64,000 nucleotides of DNA from Adiantum capillus-veneris (GCA_014529385.2 CM043944.1:179474240-179538239), one strand, 5' to 3'. Shown: positions 10,778 through 23,852, counted from the stretch's first letter. A program made the numbers and translations. Notes: a model not told the origin generated them from the letters alone.

Positions 10778-12124
10778 CACTAGGTTGGTAACCTAACAGG
10801 ACATAAAAGTGTCCTTTCAGGGTTTTGAAAAAAACCTCCAAAACCATAGTAGATCCACTCATTTTGTAAAATCCTTTCATGAGGTTATAGTTTAAGGCCT
10901 ACTACACATGGAAAAAATAAGAAACTTGTAAAATTTCTCATCTTTTGGTCACACCAAGCCTCCAAAGTTGATGGACCAACACATTTTCATCAAAACAGTC
11001 ATTTCTTACGTTTTGTTGCATAAAAATAAGATTAGGGATTTTTGTAGGACTTGAGATAAATTCCCTAGTTAACTTCAATGGGTTGGTGGTCAGAACATAT
11101 GGTTGCTTCTTACTCACTATTTTTTGTTTTGCCAAAAGAAATAGGTACAAAAAAGTTGAATTTTTACCATTCTGCAAACCTATCATCAAAGTTTCTATAA
11201 CCACGCTCAATACAAATAATATATGCATGTTTTCTTAGTTCCCTATTGTCCTTTAGGTTCATAAGGAGCCATGGAGCATGTCAAAATAATAATACATCTC
11301 TTACCAAGGGGAATCTTGGGGACAAAGATGAAGTGCTAAATACAGCAAACATGAAAAAACTGGGTTCAACATTATGAGTTGTAGAATCCCATAGAAACTA
11401 TTCAATATCTAGCAAATTTGATCCTTATGACTAGATATGGTTACTACCTACAAAATGCTTGTAGTTGTCACAAGAAACTAACAATATTGAAAAAGCTATA
11501 CTTGATATACTAGAATGTTTTGTTTTCTTTTATAATTGAAAAAATCAACCATCGTTGTCTACTATGCAAAATCAACCATCGTTGTCTACTATGAAAAATA
11601 GGGTATTAGATGCCCCAAAACTCAAGGAATATTAGCTTTATGTTACAATATGCGACATAGAAAATCAAAACTGCATTTGGATATCATGAAAGCCACCAAA
11701 AAAATCATAGAAGAGCTAAAATTGGCTAAGAAACAGGATTTGATAATTTTTGTAATTTGGTCATAACTTACAACTTAAACATTTATTTCTCCCTAGAAGA
11801 ATCAGGACATGTTGAGGACTACTAAAGATAGTTCTCTAGCTTTATAGACCTCACAAACATGAATTCTAGAGTGGTATAGTTGCAAAAAGTTAAAAAAAGC
11901 CAAAAACAGGATCCGTTTTTTCACACAGTTTAGGTTGTGAAATGTTGTGCAAGGACAAGGTTAAAGATGGAATTGATATTCCAAAAAAATGTCGAGTTTT
12001 TTTAAGCTCATGAGACAACTTTCTAGACAGATAGCACCTTAAAATCCATTTTGAAACTCTTGACATAATTCAAAGAAAATGGTCACTTAACAGGACATAA
12101 AAGTGTCCCATTACCAATCTAGTG
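10778..12124. mobile_element. Non-autonomous TTAA-flanked DNA transposon, copy 2
   Basis: A 1,347 bp insertion in the 5' LTR is flanked by TTAA at 10,774-10,777 and 12,125-12,128. The empty site is seen in the 3' LTR (ttccttaagtttcat near 18,577), apart from an extra ataa after the right TTAA. The termini are CACTAGGTTGGTAA and, inverted, CACTAGATTGGTAA. The interior aligns closely with copy 1 over its whole length. A 96-codon minus-strand frame (11,228-10,938) shows no family motif I recognise, and no transposase is visible. The CACTA ends invite a CACTA-family label, but those elements make 3 bp duplications, so I prefer a TTAA- or TA-targeting family. Confidence 0.85.
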
Positions 12125-12390
12125 TTAAATAAGTTTCATATGAATCTGGCATGATTAGGTGAGTTACCTTCCGTATGTGTGTATGTGGCTAGGTGGTGTA
12201 GTTGAGAGCAGTGAGGTTCTTGATTGTGGTTTAGTTGGCCTTCCAGAGTGTTGTATGTGTAGGATGGTCTCAGCTAAAGAGATTTCCTCCGTGTGCCTAT
12301 CGTGTCATCTGTGTCCTCGATTGACATTATGTTGATCTAGGTAGTGTTTGCATGCACTTCATGGGTGTGTGAGTCGCTTCCCGTCCAACA

Positions 12391-12410
12391 TTGGCGCCGC
12401 TGCCGGGGAC
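12391..12410 (+). promoter_or_regulatory. E1 primer binding site (tRNA-Asp)
   Basis: The sequence ttggcgccgctgccggggac begins directly at the LTR end and complements the 3' end of plant tRNA-Asp with one mismatch. It primes minus-strand synthesis. Confidence 0.85.
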
Positions 12411-13240
12411 ACAAGGACCTAAGTAGGTTTCCTACTAACACTCATGTGATGGTTTCTTGATTTAGTTTCGGCTAAAGAAAGCGTTTTTCTTAAGTGGATC
12501 CGAAAGAGGATATTCCGCGATCAAGTGGATAGCCAGGAAGCGTGTGTCTTGCCGAGGGTCTGCGACTAGATAGGTTTAGTTAGGATGGGTGGATTAGAGT
12601 AGTTGTTGGTGGTCGAGTGATTTGTGAGGTGATAAAAGCATTTACTAGTCCGTGTGTGGCAGTGAAGCGTTTTTCTACTCATAGATGCAAAACCCCATAT
12701 GATTTGTAGGAGTAGCTTTAGGTAAGTGATCCGATTCTGATCTAGAGCTATTCAACACTGAATTATTTGCTAAAGTGCTTGATTGCATTTGAAATCACAG
12801 AAAAAAGTGTGCTTGATTGAGGGTGAAAAATGCATTAAACAAGCTTTTGTGGATATTTTTGTATGATTGAGTGATGCTGTGCATATAAAAGAGCATTTGC
12901 AAGGGTTCTGTGAAGAAAACCTGCAATTCTGTAAACATAGACATCCTACGCATAGGATGTCTCAAGGGGGTTCTGGAGACCAAATTTGAAAATTTTGACT
13001 GCACCAGTGTGTTCAGAGGGTAGGTTTTACCCTAGTAACATATTGACTTGAGTGTTTTTCACTATTTTTGTTGAGCCCAAGCTTTACTAGAACCACCAAT
13101 TGCAAAACCTGAGGATCTGATCCGTGTCATGCCTACACAAGTAATCCACCAAACCAGGAACTAAAGAGCCAGATTCTAGTCATAAGCACAGACCAAACCT
13201 CAAAGACCCAGCATTAGAACCAAGGATAGTACTGAACACC
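12411..13240 (+). other. E1 untranslated leader
   Basis: About 830 bases lie between the primer site and the first long frame. No gag is present here, unlike E2 and E4. The outstanding structure is a perfect inverted repeat at 12,939-12,962. The ccgagggtctgcgac stretch near 12,554 has a counterpart in the E2 leader near 45,498. Confidence 0.75.
12939..12962 (+). promoter_or_regulatory. Leader palindrome of E1
   Basis: Ten-base arms AGACATCCTA and TAGGATGTCT are perfect inverse complements around the four bases CGCA. The left-arm core CATCCTACGC recurs inside both E1 LTRs (10,681-10,690 and 18,484-18,493). The role is unknown; an RNA stem-loop in the genomic transcript is the simplest reading. 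Confidence 0.7.
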
Positions 13241-15538
13241 ATGGATAACTCTTCCGAGGGATTTCACCAAGCTATACCTGAGGATTGTAAAGAGATACAT
13301 GGTCTTGAAGAATTGTGGAAACAAGTCAGAGAGGCCAATGAAGCCAATGACCCAAGAAGACGAGTAGAAAAGACTGGTGATGAACGAGGAGTGTTTCTAC
13401 CACCAATAGAGGAATTTGAGACTGGATCTCAAATGAATCTAGACGTGCAATCGTGTTGGGGTGACAAAGGATCTGTACAATCTATGGATAGTCAACCCCA
13501 TTCGCTAAGAACACTACCATCCTACATGGGAGAGTACGAGACCAAGTCAGATGTGGTTGCAGTCCCATCACAGAGACTGTCTCCCAACAAGGCCATTGAT
13601 TCAAAGGGGCTAGTAGATATTCTATCTACCCCAGTCACCTGTACAATAATGTTAGCCGAGTTGCTCAGAATAAGACCAAACATGTGGGCTAATGTGGGTA
13701 AATGTCTAGAGAAATTTGGTGTAAAAATCCCAATGACTCAAATCGAGGAAGGCATCAAAGAGCTTGAAATGCCTCAACTAAATACTAGGCCAGTGCCATT
13801 AAACAAGGTAGGCGAGTATTATGAGGGAGAAGATGGAAACACCACCCTTCCTATGGAATTCAATGGTGTAAAAACCATGGCAATCCTTGACAGTGGAGCT
13901 GGTGTGGCCATTGCAACCAAAGAGGTTTGGAAAAAATGGGGAAAACCTGCCTTGATATCCACATGAATGACCCTGCAGCTTGCAGATGGACACAAGGAAA
14001 AGCCCCTAGGACTGCTAGAAAAAGTACTTGTTACTTCTTGTGGCATTGAATATGAACACACTTTTGCTGTTGTTGACTTTGGCAAGAAGAACAACTATGA
14101 CATCATTCTGGGAAGACCGTTCATGCGACAATTGAAAATGGTCCAAGATTGGGGTTATGACCATATATACCTGAGACATATGGAAACCATAACAAAGATA
14201 AACTTGAGGGACCATAGCTATAGGGATGTGACGAGAACACCAGTAGAGGAGTTTGATTCCGCCACAGTAGCAGGGTTAGAACTTCCAGCTTGGTTAGGTA
14301 AGCCTAAAGAACTGTGGATGTGTGGAGCTTCACAATGTGGTAGCTTGAAACTTGAGGAATGTATCCTAGAGCGGGTTATAGAGGATAGGGACTATATCCC
14401 AGAACCATTTCCTGAAGAAGAGTTAGAGCCTTTTGGATGGGAACACATCTTGGCTACTCTAGACGTGTGCGCAGTGGAGGATGCTCCCACAACAAATTTT
14501 TGTGACGCAAATGGCTATGATGTCATTCCTTATTTTGCAGTGAGTGTAATCCAGGAAAATGAAGAGATCCAGATATCAACAAGGTCTCGAAATAAGGAGC
14601 AAACAAAGAAATGTGGAGAATCAAAAGATGAAGAAGACGGTGAGTTCTATGACTCTGTAGAACACTTCGAGCTTCAAGAAGATCAAGGACCCGGGAATCA
14701 ATGTCATCGCTACACGAATAAAGTGCATCAAAAGTGGATTCCAAAGTCCTCCGTGAAGACACAGCCACCACAAACATCCTCATACATGGCTCCTAATAAG
14801 GATGCAAAGGCTCAGCTAGGAGGAATACGACCAGAGCAACAAGCTAGCAATGCTCTAATCAATGGGCTAGAAAAGTCCTCCAAGAAACTGCCACCCACGA
14901 GCAAACAGATAGTAACTTTCCACTACCAGCCAAAAAATCAAGGGAAAGTACAAGAAGTCTCCTATCATCAACTCAGGCCATCACTATCACCAACCCCTTC
15001 AGCAACAACCATGACACGTCAAAAAAACAGAACATCAAGTCAAAGCCAAAAAGCTCGACAAATCTAGATACCAAAAAGCCAGATCAGCCAAAAACAGATA
15101 TGGATCAAGAAGACAAAGATATCTAATGACAAATCACAAGATCCAACACCAAAACAAAAACAAGGAAAGCGTGCACGAACGGGTAAGAATATCACAAAAT
15201 TGCAAGCTTTCACAACTCAGGTTTGGGCTCCAAAGAATATGATTCAAGCATGAAAAAGTCAGGAATTCATTTGGATTCCAAAACAACCACAGTATCAATT
15301 TTCAAAGCCTGAATCCCGTTCCCAACCCAACGTACAAGGGATGAAGCAAAGACCATTGTTGACTCACACAACAAAAAGGTGGATCCCAAAGAAGTCTCTT
15401 CAAACACAAACGAAGCACGGGCAAGTATGGGTTCCCAAACGAGCGTCAGCAACAAAACAGCTAATAATCGCAAAGAAATGGGTCCCAAAGAAGAACAACA
15501 AAAATGCTGTCAGTGCATCGCCGCTTGAATTCTTATAA
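13241..15538 (+). pseudogene. E1 protease plus W-x-P-K tail, one frame with three in-frame stops
   Basis: A single reading frame of 766 codons is broken only by TGA at 13,964, TAG at 15,065 and TGA near 15,251, with no frameshift. The N-terminal part includes EELWKQVREAN, aligning to E2 just before its protease. Then comes RPVPLNKVGEYYEGEDGN and the retropepsin active site ILDSGAGVAIATKEVW, with LADGH, VVDFG and the closing motif IILGRPFMRQL. An acidic linker follows, then a basic tail with six copies of W-(I/V/A)-P-K (for example HQKWIPKSS, KRWIPKKSL, QVWVPKRA, KKWVPKKN). Retropepsins cleave the Gag polyprotein inside virus-like particles. There is no RT or integrase. The first TGA falls where E2 has Arg, consistent with CGA to TGA decay. 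Confidence 0.85.
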
Positions 15539-17220
15539 TTCTTCCTACGATTACAGTACAGTTAGAAGAGAGCAAGTCGCTTCAATCAAGCAACGATACA
15601 GGCGCTTCAAAGACCATTACATTGCTTAGAATAGGAAGCCTCGCCAACAAATTCCAATAAGCAAATTGTTTATACCCACATCTTGCACAACATAAATCTT
15701 TTCCATGCATTGACTGTGTATGCATAATAGGGCTACATTACAAGGCCTGCATAGGCACAACTTTTAATTGCCCAAGCACAACACATACCCTTTGCGATAC
15801 CCTGTCGTAAAGGATGACTCCAAATAGGAAGGGGGGAGGCATTCTGAATGCGGACCTAACATTATGACTATTAGAGGGCAATGTTTTGTGAGATACATTG
15901 AATTTTTGCTTTTTATTGTGATAATTTTTTGACGAAATTAAGAGTGTATGCCCTCATAATAGTGTTACAGAGGAGTATGGGGACAAAATCCATATATGAG
16001 CCCCTAGGGACATGTGTATAGTGTACATAGCATTTAGATTTCTATTTGAATGATTTTTCTTTTGTTGAGTTGTTTTAAGATTTTCTTTGTTTATTATTAA
16101 GAGAAAAAAAATAAATCCATAATCCACATGAAGAAAAGATGGACGAGAGGCCTGAGCACTACAAAGAGAAGAAGGTACAGGAAAACGATGAAACTTCACG
16201 AAGTATGTCTCAGCAGCCACTACAACAGCCGAAGAACTTGTCACAAAGCAGTGTCAACATGCAACCGACAAGTCATACAAGTCAGAGTCAAGTAGCTAAG
16301 CCACAAAATGGGTGAGGTGTTAGTCCCAAAGTTGCAAGTAATATTCTCTGTGGTCTAAGCGTCTTAGCTATTCTAGGTACTACTCAAGCTGGAAGAGTTG
16401 AGCATATTTACGTTGTGTCGCTCATGCTGATATAGGTGAGAAAAAGAGTCGAAGTCTAAGTACTTAAGTTTGGAGAAGTGAAGGAGAAGGTCCAAAAGAC
16501 ACTCACGTACTGAGCACAGTGAGATATGAGTGGAGAAACTTCTACATCAACAAACCTTCTTGGAAAGGTGGAAGCTATTGAAACATCTTTTGATGTCACA
16601 TGTGCTACATTTATTCCTTGAAGCACCCATCATCTCCTTCTTTCGCATTGCATGCTTTTGTTGACAAATTTCTCATATGCATACAGAGTGTCCCATAATT
16701 GGCACTTGCATTAGGCACTATTTCCGTGTTTCACCCAAGCACTCACCTTTCATGAACATGTACTTCACGTTCAACTGCTCAACTCCAATAAGAGCATATA
16801 CCAAAGGCATTTTTTTTCCCACCGGGTTTTTTCCCTTTGGTCATCCAGGTTTTAGACCCTAATCTCAAGACACCTATCACCATCCTCTTGTACATATTCC
16901 TTCTACATCAACAATAAGGAAATGCCACTCAAATCAATTGACAAATGAATTGGAGCACCAATTTCAGATCATAGCATACTTCTCCTCAATGGCGAGTCAC
17001 AGAATGGCCTTCAATGACAAAGCTGCAGACAACACTAACAACATGATTGCACAGGAACAAAGAAGTCCCCAATGAAGAAGCGTAGACATAAAAGTAATCA
17101 GAGGATCTCCAAAGATGAATGGTTATGATGATAGATGTCCGCTCTAATGGATCATAGTTCTTGTTGTGGTTCGACAAAGATACAAGCAGTGCAACAGATG
17201 AAGCCAATACGACAGCAAAG
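15539..17220 (+). other. E1 3' noncoding region
   Basis: No convincing frame is present. The block at about 16,310-16,870 aligns with 53,225-53,940 in E2. Shared pieces include tctgtggtctaagcgtc-like and ggagagttgag-like stretches, cactcacg...acagtgag, and a T-rich string ttcccac(c/t)gggtttttt(c)cctt. Conservation between two diverged elements outside coding sequence suggests an RNA-level or transcriptional role. Confidence 0.65.
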
Positions 17221-17313
17221 TGTTGACCACTAGGTCAACAACACAACATAACTCAAGAACAAAGAAGTCCTCTATGAGAAAGACCAGACATAAGGGTAAT
17301 CAGAGGATCTCAA
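17221..17313 (+). repeat. LTR-start fragment followed by an internal repeat (template-switch scar)
   Basis: Bases 17,221-17,257 are the first 37 bases of an E1 LTR (TGTTGACCACTAGGTCAACA and onward to ACTCAAG). They then switch abruptly to a second copy of 17,056-17,112 (aacaaagaagtcc to cagaggatct). The helicase fragment starts four bases later. The upstream acgacagc also recurs where the helicase fragment ends at about 17,818. This order fits repeated strand jumps during reverse transcription. Confidence 0.8.
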
Positions 17314-17316
17314 AAT

Positions 17317-18845
<1,529 letters not shown>

Positions 18846-19585
18846 CACTTCCAAAAATCGGCTCGTCAATGGTGGGCTAGCCTTCGTGGCAACGACAAAG
18901 CCCCAAAGACATGGAAAACTCTACGAGTTTCCATCATGAAGAAATTCCTTGCAAGTGATGCAAAGGACAAAGTGCTCACAGAGTGACGGATTTTGAGGCT
19001 TCTCTCTCATGATTCTATCCACAAATATGTGGACAAGTTTTAGGATTTACATCTCAAGGCTACTGTCTATCAAAAGATAGACTTTGCCAAGCAAAGACAA
19101 AAATTTTGTGCGGGATTACCTGAAGAAATTGCCAAGTATGTCAGCTCCCAACAGTCTGGTTCTATTACCGAAGTAATCCACCACACCATGGTTGCTTTCT
19201 GCATCAATTTCCAACAAGGGGCTAGAGAGAATGTCAAACCCATGGAAAGCAAAGACAAAAATGATGCAAAGGGAAAAACCAATGTCCAAAATTCTTCCCA
19301 AGGCACTTCCTACAACAACAACAATAGGTCTAAGGAGGAGGGAGTTTACAAAGTTAAAAACAAACTCCCTCATGAAGAGCTTTGATCTTTTTGCAAGGAC
19401 CATAAGTGTTTTAAGTGTGGGGAGCAAGGACATGGCTATCATTCTTGTCCCAAGAAAAATGCTCGCAATGAGACTCCTAGGGATTTCAACATCGCAAGAC
19501 TCCTAGGGATTCCACCATCGAAGATCCAAAAGAGGATGCTCATTGCAAAGGATCGTCTCTCTCCTATGCTTGGGGAAAGGTAAGG
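18846..19585 (+). pseudogene. G2 gag fragment with CCHC zinc knuckle
   Basis: The translation FQKSARQWWASLRGNDKAPK and SIMKKFLASDAKDKV is the retrotransposon gag core, aligning with G3 at 35,825-35,595. It continues with IHKYVDKF, FCAGLPEEIAKYV and HHTMVAFCINFQ. It ends with the CCHC knuckle CFKCGEQGHGYHSCP at about 19,408-19,452. Gag forms the particle shell and binds element RNA. At least three stops interrupt it and the N-terminus is missing. Confidence 0.85.
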
Positions 19586-19603
19586 AAGCATGATTCCTTC
19601 ATC

Positions 19604-20152
19604 TTGTTTGACCCTGGCTCTACTCACAACTTCATATCAACAGAGTTGGCCACGAAGTTGGGCATTCAACCTTTTGAGATGGGAGATATTGTAGCAGCTG
19701 ACACAGCTTTCAAGGGACAACAAGCCTCCATTACTCCCTTGATTGGGAAGTTGAGGCTTCATGTCCAAAGCTATGCCAACAAAGAAGAATTTTTCATCTC
19801 TCCTCTCCAACATGAGGATGCTATCCTACGGGTGCCATGGTTTGATCGCATGGTTGCCATCATGAAGCTCCCTGAGAGGAGAATCTACTTCACCTTTAGG
19901 GGAAAGAACATGTGTATAGATATCAATGAGTCTGGCCATACTATACCACTTGTAAATCCTCTTACCCTTGATAAATCAATGAAGAGCTCAGTTTCTGCGT
20001 ACATGATTTTTGTCAAAGAGTCCCTAAAAGGTCTTAATGTTTCATCAAAGGTGAATGGTAGGAATCAAGAAGAGTTAGACTTGTCTAACTTTCTAAAAGG
20101 ATTCCAAGATGTGTTCATCGATGATATCCCTATGGACTTACTTCCAAGATGA
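19604..20152 (+). pseudogene. G2 aspartic protease
   Basis: A 182-codon open frame carries FDPGSTHNFISTELATKLGI, where chromoviruses have a D-x-G-S/A-T active site, and the second conserved block DAILRVPWFDRM (normally ILGxPW). The length and order match the protease between gag and RT. The glycine of the second motif has changed to Arg. The protein would mature the Gag-Pol polyprotein. It lies between the gag knuckle and RT, on the expected strand. Confidence 0.8.
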
Positions 20153-20214
20153 GGGGATGATGACCATTAAATTGAGCTCCTATCAGGAAGCTCATCACCT
20201 AATAAAACTCCTTA

Positions 20215-20760
20215 TTGAGTTTCACAAGCTCAACAAGAGGAGATCATGAGGCAATTGCATGAACTGGTGGAAAAAGGGATGGTGAGGCCTAGCTCCTCTC
20301 TATTCTGCTCATCAGTACTTTTAGTGCAAAAGAAATATGACACATATCACGTGTCTCGACTCTAGAGCACTAAATACGATCACTGACAAATGCTCCAGCT
20401 GCATTCAGATCGACGATGGACAAAAGTCTTCAGGTCACTCAAATTCTGTTGAGGAGTACAAGGGACACCTCCAAGTAATCTTTCAAGTTGTGAGAGAGAA
20501 TAAGCTTTTCATAATCAAAAGAAAAGTGAAGTTTTTCTACAAGAAATTCAATATTAAGGCCACATTATCTCAAGATGGTATCCATAGGGATCCATCAAAG
20601 TTGGAGGTAATAAAAACATGGCCTAATCCAAATCTACATGGGCTAAGAAGGTTTATTGGTATCTGTGCATACTATAGATGCTTCATAGCAAAATTTTCTC
20701 AAATACCAGGACCATTGCATTACTTAACAAGGAAGAATGTTAATTACTCATGAAGTGATA
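20215..20760 (+). pseudogene. G2 reverse transcriptase remnants
   Basis: The start encodes EIMRQLHELVEKGMVRPSSS followed by a broken copy of the SPVLLVKKKDGTYRMCVDYR block. The catalytic palm region with the YVDD/FFDD motif is deleted. The frame resumes at YKGHLQVIFQVVRENKLFI and continues through DPSKLEVIKTWPNPNLHGLR and FIGICAYYRCFI, the RT thumb/connection seen intact in G3. Without the active site it cannot function. Confidence 0.85.
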
Positions 20761-22480
20761 AAGGACAAAATTCTTTTGACAAGCTCAAAGAGAAGATTAT
20801 CTCTCAACTAGTCCTCATGCTTCCGGATCTCTCATAGCCATTTGAGTTCCAATTGATGCTTGAGGTGATTGCCTTGGAGCAGTCTTGCTTCAAGAAGCGC
20901 ATGCCATAGCATATGAGAGTCGAAGGCTCAATGCCGATGAGCGAGTCTTGGGCATATACGAAAAAGAGCTTTTAGCTATTCTACATGCCCTACACACATG
21001 GAAGCACTATCTTTTGGGGGCTCCATTCATCCTACGAATGAATCATAAAGCCTCAAGAAATCCATGACGCAAATTAAGCTCTTCGACAAACAAATGAGGT
21101 GGGAAAATTTTCTTTCGCAAATTAAATTTCATACTACTCACATTGCTGGCAAGCACAATCAAGTGTCAATGCACTTTCACAACGGCCAAGGGTAAATGTG
21201 GTGTCTTTAGCAACTCACAATGATCTATCATTTATGATAGATGAGTATGCTATTGATGAAGACTTTAAGTAGGTAATTACAGCCTTTGCATTAGGGAATA
21301 AAAAAAGAACAATTCACTTTGAAGGATGATTATCTTCCAAACCGTAATAGGCTAGGTGTTACTCACCCATACAATAAGAAATTCATGTATAAATCCCATG
21401 CTTCTCATTATGCAGGGCAAAGAGGGATTTAATAATCTACGCTTTGAGGAGTAGAAATGTATTTTTTTTGGTCTACCATGAAAAGTAAATATACAAGAGT
21501 ATGTTTCAAAATGTGTGGTATATAAAAAATTGAAATTTGATCGAGGGAAGCAAAGTCTTGGATTGTTTTAGTCGACAGGCTTAGCAAGAAAACACACTCT
21601 ATGTCTGTCAAAAAGACTATTGAGGTACATTAAATGGAAACCCTCTTTAGATCTCAAATTTTTAAGTATCATGGCTTGCCAATATCCATAGTGTCCAACA
21701 ACGATCCTAGAATGACCAATAATTTCTAGAAGGGTCTCTTTGAGAATCTAGGAAGTAGATTAAATTTTTCTTTTGGCCTATCGTCCACAAACGGATGACC
21801 AAATTGAAATAACTAATCTAATGATTCTTGAATCTACTAAAAGCCTATGTCATGGAAGTAGATCAAATGTTCTCAATGAGATAAGTACTTACCTCTTATA
21901 GAGTATACGTACAATGACATTGTACATACTTCTATGGGGAAAGCACCTCTCAAGGTTAAAGAGGGAAGATGCAAAAGTCCCTTACCACTGAAAGTACATG
22001 GGAAGATCTTTGCTGCTGACGATGAATATAGCCGAATCTTTTCCAAAGATTAAAGAGGTTATATTCATCACAAAGCAAAGGCAAACATGGTGGCTGCTTA
22101 TAAACTTAGAAGAGCCTTAGCCTTTAAGAAAAATGATTGGGTCTTGCTAAATTTTCTCAAGGCTTCTCTAAGGCATACTACGGGCAATAATCCTACGAGC
22201 CACCAAGAGAATTATGCTAAACTAGCAAAAAGATACTATGGTTCTTTCTTTTAAAATTCTTAAGCCAATCAATGAGATGGATTATTAGTTAAAGTTGCCC
22301 AATGATTGGCTCATTCACCATGCTAACCATGTGAGCCTACTCATGCCTTAGAAAGGAGAACCACCAAAAGAACCAATAATGGAGGACCCGCCAGAGATCG
22401 AGATCAAGAAGAGGTGTCGCAACCCGAATCGATCCTTCAACACAAAGACAAGGTACTAAGAAATGGTAAGATTATCCAAT
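20761..22480 (+). pseudogene. G2 RNase H and integrase remnants
   Basis: Pieces recognisable against G3 include ESRRLNADERVLGIYEKELL and ILHALHTWKHYLLG (RNase H). Next come SLATHNDLSFMIDEYAID, and the integrase core end as a decayed YRPQTDDQIE near 21,785. The linker and C-terminal domain appear as KVHGKIFAADDEY, RALAFKKNDW and LPNDWLIHHA. Stops and frameshifts occur every few tens of codons. Gene order is normal for Ty3/gypsy. Confidence 0.8.
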
Positions 22481-22800
22481 GACGTCTGGTTAAGTTTAAA
22501 AATTATCCTTTTAAAGGTTCTATATGGATGCAAGGAACCTAGCTTAAGGATAATATGAACCTTGTCAATGCTTACAATGCTACACTAGAGTAAGCAAATG
22601 AAGATGCACTTTAAATTAACAATGTTTTTGTCTATAAGAATATTCTCTTTCTTTTATTGTGCACAAAATTTAAGAAGTATGCATGCTTAGGATTGTGTTT
22701 GTGGTGAGACGACATCTCCCAACCACCAGTAGAACTTGTCACTCTACTTTGGAAGCATGATAGCAATAGGCATGGGAGACTTTTCTTTTAACGAAAAATT
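22481..22800 (+). other. G2 3' untranslated region
   Basis: This stretch is the reverse complement of the G1 regions between the LTR and integrase (about 1,690-2,060 and 8,270-8,590). Shared pieces include the TCAATGCTTACAATGCTA, GCACAAAATT and GACAAG...TCTACTTTGG stretches. The match stops near 22,800 and no 3' LTR follows. Confidence 0.75.
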
Positions 22801-23137
22801 CTACTAATACTTGGCACATTCTTGCATTTGGTCGCTGTTGTAGATCTCTTTGCTACTATGGGGACATAGGGGCTTTGAATAGATTTTATGTTGATGCTTG
22901 AGCAACCTTGAGGGGTGGTGCAACCTTGATTTTGGACGGTAATGTATTATTAGATCATTTCCTTGTTTGACTTTACATCTCTTCTCGGGTTTGTTTGGCC
23001 CCAAGAAGCGGTTCTTGGATCCCATCGCAAGATCTATGTCAACAATTACCACCACAAATTTGGTGAGAGCCACGGCTTCACCTGCACAGTTGTTAGCATC
23101 TTGTCTCATGGATTCCAGTCGCTTGTATAGGGAGATG
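22801..23137. other. Unassigned flank of element F
   Basis: A 340-base stretch lies between the end of G2 and the TSD of F. A 114-codon minus-strand frame and a 63-codon plus frame overlap, with no family motif. Nothing further is recognised. Confidence 0.5.
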
Positions 23138-23142
23138 GCATG

Positions 23143-23839
23143 TGTCACAAACTATTGACATGTCAAGACACTGAAGAATGGAGCCGACTTGTAGACCCCA
23201 ACTAAGGGGACTAAACCCTAAAAGAATTAGAAGCAAAATTAGAAGAAGAAGAAGAAGTAGAGTCCTATTTTTAAAAGACGAGTTCCCACCAGCTTACGGG
23301 ATCCCTTTTGATGGGATCGAGGGGACCTAAATGCATCAAAATAAAGCGAGACCAACACACACACTAAATCACATGGAGTATGATGGCATGGAAGCAGTAT
23401 AGATGGTCTAGATTTCAAGCAGATATGCTAACGTGAGAGTTGTACAAATGCCCACAAATTATGCTAGTGACATGACAAATATACATATTTCCGCAAAACG
23501 CATTGTCAGCTTTTGAACTAGTTGCTTTATTGTTTGATTCTTTGCATCTAACTACTTTTGAGAGGCCAAGAGACTTTAAATATGAGAAAATGGCTCATTA
23601 TTTGGCATGCTTCTGCGTGAAGATGCAGAGGATGGAGTACCAGAAGTGTATTGAGTTCAAGCAATATAAAGAAATACTGAAAGGAATGCCAACGTTTGGG
23701 GCTAGTGCTCTCTTGGGGTGGAACTCCTCTACTCCACGCCTTGTATCATGTCTCCCTTTAAGTTCAATTGTTATTTGAAGTTCTTTAAGTTTTTTAGTAT
23801 ACTCTTTTCCATCGACACATGGTGCCTGTCCCCATGACA
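23143..23839 (+). repeat. F 5' LTR
   Basis: The LTR is 697 bp and bounded by TGTCA and TGACA. A caatataaagaaata stretch near 23,664 looks like the TATA region and is shared by every F copy. The tgccaacgtttggggc and ctctcttggggtggaactc blocks are also constant across copies. Confidence 0.85.
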
Positions 23840-23840
23840 A

Positions 23841-23852
23841 TGGTATCAAAAC
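23841..23852 (+). promoter_or_regulatory. F primer binding site (initiator tRNA-Met, degenerate)
   Basis: The sequence tggtatcaaaac lies one base after the LTR end. The plant consensus is tggtatcagagc, so two bases differ. Confidence 0.7.

Larger units (their letters stand above)
10087..12390 (+). repeat. E1 5' LTR (contains a TTAA element)
   Basis: The LTR starts TGTTGACCGCTGGG and ends GTCCAACA directly before the primer site. Removing the 1,347 bp insertion and one TTAA leaves about 953 bp that aligns end to end with the 3' LTR at 17,890-18,845. A TATA box (tatataag) lies at 10,307-10,314. Downstream is gccgtaagtgtatc, an alignable block also present in E2 LTRs. Confidence 0.92.
18846..22800 (+). 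mobile_element. G2: decayed Ty3/gypsy chromovirus, 5' part missing
   Basis: Domains follow the order gag, protease, RT, RNase H, integrase, chromodomain-like tail and 3' untranslated region on the plus strand. G2 begins within gag exactly where the E1 3' LTR ends and lacks both LTRs. It is a cousin of G1 and G3. Many stops, frameshifts and an RT deletion show it is old. Confidence 0.85.

Noticed and set aside
10778-12124. CACTA (En/Spm) transposon, based on CACTA...TAGTG ends
   Set aside because: CACTA elements make 3 bp target duplications. The flanks and empty sites here fit TTAA (or TA).
12391-12410. tRNA-like sequences at 12,391, 45,326, 37,009 and 29,115 considered as tRNA genes
   Set aside because: Only the 12-20 bases complementary to a tRNA 3' end are present, directly after LTR ends. 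They are primer binding sites.
17221-17257. A second E1 LTR or nested element start
   Set aside because: Only the first 37 bases are present, followed directly by repeated internal sequence, with no end or TSD.
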